A DNA stretch of 6,154 bases from positions 1 to 6,154 of the forward strand of contig JAQUQF010000110.1 in assembly GCA_028749105.1 (NCBI GenBank), in the 5' to 3' direction. A program made the position numbers and the translations under genes. The notes beneath the pieces were generated by a model. It worked only from the letters and a program-made list of their open reading frames with translations. It had not been told where the DNA came from and ran no database searches. The stretch is from Acidobacteriota bacterium. Lineage in GTDB: Bacteria; Acidobacteriota; Aminicenantia; UBA2199. Shown here piece after piece: positions 5,712-6,154 of this stretch. How positions within the stretch are numbered: the first letter of the stretch is position 1; each line of letters begins with the position of its first letter.

Positions 5712-5738
5712 GCTCGCAGGAAATCCCCGTTATTGGGT
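5686..5738. repeat. 10-bp perfect inverted repeat bracketing the sigma promoter
   Basis: ACCCAATAAC at 5686-5695 is repeated in inverted orientation as GTTATTGGGT at 5729-5738, separated by 33 bases. The centres are 43 bp apart, about four helical turns. The left arm lies against the -10 hexamer within the spacer; the right arm is upstream of the -35. The arms would not be in the predicted sigma mRNA, so a DNA-level role (paired operator) is more likely than an RNA hairpin. Confidence 0.6.
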
Positions 5739-5851
5739 CACTACTAAAAAAGGCCATTCTGCTGCTGGGATACGGCATGCACTCCACCTCAACGATGCAT
5801 TGGATTAGACGGCAAAACGGGGGAAATTGACAGTGAGGCGCCAAAACGCTG

Positions 5852-5880
5852 TTGACTTTCGCCCCTGTTTTCCCGATAAT
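5852..5880 (+). promoter_or_regulatory. Housekeeping-type promoter of the MTA phosphorylase gene
   Basis: TTGACT (5852-5857) and GATAAT (5875-5880) are exactly 17 bases apart, each 5/6 to consensus. Transcription would start near 5887, giving a GC-rich leader of about 48 bases that can form nested hairpins just before the SD. Confidence 0.7.
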
Positions 5881-5925
5881 CAGGGCGGGCACGGATCCCG
5901 CGGCTGGGACCTTCTGCGCCCGAGA

Positions 5926-5929
5926 GGAG
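5926..5929 (+). promoter_or_regulatory. Ribosome binding site of the MTA phosphorylase gene
   Basis: GGAG within AGAGGAGA, five bases before the ATG at 5935. It supports this start. Confidence 0.75.
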
Positions 5930-5934
5930 ATGAC

Positions 5935-6154
5935 ATGGAATACGCGGAAATCGGAATCATAGGCGGCAGCGGCTTCTACGACCTGGAAGGCCTGGAGGAC
6001 GCCCACACCGTCCGGCTGCGGACCCCTTTCGGGGCGCCGTCGGAAAAGCTCATGCTGGGCAAGCTGAGCGGCCGTTCGGTGGCCTTTCTCTCGCGTCACG
6101 GCCATGGCCATCGCCTCAATCCCTCCGAGGTGAACTACCGGGCCAACCTCTACG
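5935..6154 (+). CDS. mtnP: S-methyl-5'-thioadenosine phosphorylase (partial, N-terminal 73 residues)
   Basis: The gene runs off the right edge. The product begins MEYAEIGIIGGSGFYDLEGL, with the phosphate-binding IGIIGGSGFY motif (6-15) where S12 contacts phosphate, followed by RTPFGAPSEKL (29-39) and FLSRHGHGHRLNPSEVNYRANLY (51-73). Together these are the N-terminal signature of the MTA phosphorylase / type II purine nucleoside phosphorylase family, a cytoplasmic enzyme cleaving 5'-methylthioadenosine to adenine and methylthioribose 1-phosphate in methionine salvage. The residues separating MTA from inosine/guanosine specificity lie beyond the window, so a purine nucleoside phosphorylase of the same family is the alternative. 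It is transcribed away from the sigma operon, with its own promoter and SD, and nothing visible links the two functionally. Confidence 0.88.
   Translation, partial: MEYAEIGIIGGSGFYDLEGLEDAHTVRLRTPFGAPSEKLMLGKLSGRSVAFLSRHGHGHRLNPSEVNYRANLY

Noticed and set aside
5827..5832. TTGACA as a second -35 for mtnP
   Set aside because: No acceptable -10 lies 16-19 bases downstream; the TTGACT/GATAAT pair further on fits far better.
5674..6111. In-frame upstream extension of the sigma gene by 146 codons
   Set aside because: It runs through two divergent promoters and antisense to the clear mtnP start; sigma region 2 begins just after the ATG at 5673, and the extension has no recognisable domain.

Overview
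The window is GC-rich, densely packed bacterial DNA with eight protein genes, two of them cut by the window edges. It carries bacterial murA, housekeeping-type (-35/-10) promoters and Shine-Dalgarno (SD) sites on several genes. I cannot place the organism from this alone. The gene mix (archaeal/DhnA-type class I aldolase, YacP/Rae1-like NYN nuclease, UPF0173 hydrolase, ECF sigma with a long Ala/Glu/Lys-rich anti-sigma) would fit an uncultured deep-branching lineage such as Acidobacteriota/Aminicenantota, but that is a weak guess. No rRNA, tRNA, CRISPR array, transposase or phage gene is visible.

Region 1 (1-3222, minus strand) is a compact gene string read from right to left: murA (peptidoglycan precursor synthesis), a HIT-family nucleotide hydrolase, a UPF0173 metallo-beta-lactamase-fold hydrolase, a YacP/Rae1-like NYN-domain nuclease, then the N-terminal part of a class I aldolase. 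The first four genes are separated by 4, 9 and 0 bases, so they probably share one transcript from a strong promoter at 3272-3300 and are translationally coupled. The aldolase sits after a 59-base gap that holds its own candidate promoter and a perfect AGGAGG ribosome binding site.

Region 2 (3223-3838) has a 136-base divergent intergenic stretch and then, on the plus strand, a small unrecognised secreted protein or lipoprotein. Its 3' end runs 8 bases into the 3' end of the gene on the opposite strand.

Region 3 (3831-5673, minus strand) is an ECF-like sigma factor followed by its membrane anti-sigma factor, which overlap by 8 bases. The anti-sigma has a zinc-binding H-C-C motif, one membrane segment, a long low-complexity linker and a C-terminal domain that faintly resembles the TonB C-terminal fold. 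This is the regulatory unit of the window.

Region 4 (5674-6154) is a 261-base divergent intergenic region. It holds the sigma-gene promoter with a 10-bp inverted repeat around it, and a clear promoter and SD site for a plus-strand S-methyl-5'-thioadenosine phosphorylase gene that leaves the window. No gene-free stretch exceeds 300 bases.

The most interesting signals are two genes (sigma factor and putative lipoprotein) whose -10 hexamers end exactly 7 bases before an ATG lacking an SD, suggesting leaderless mRNAs, and the inverted repeat that brackets the sigma promoter.
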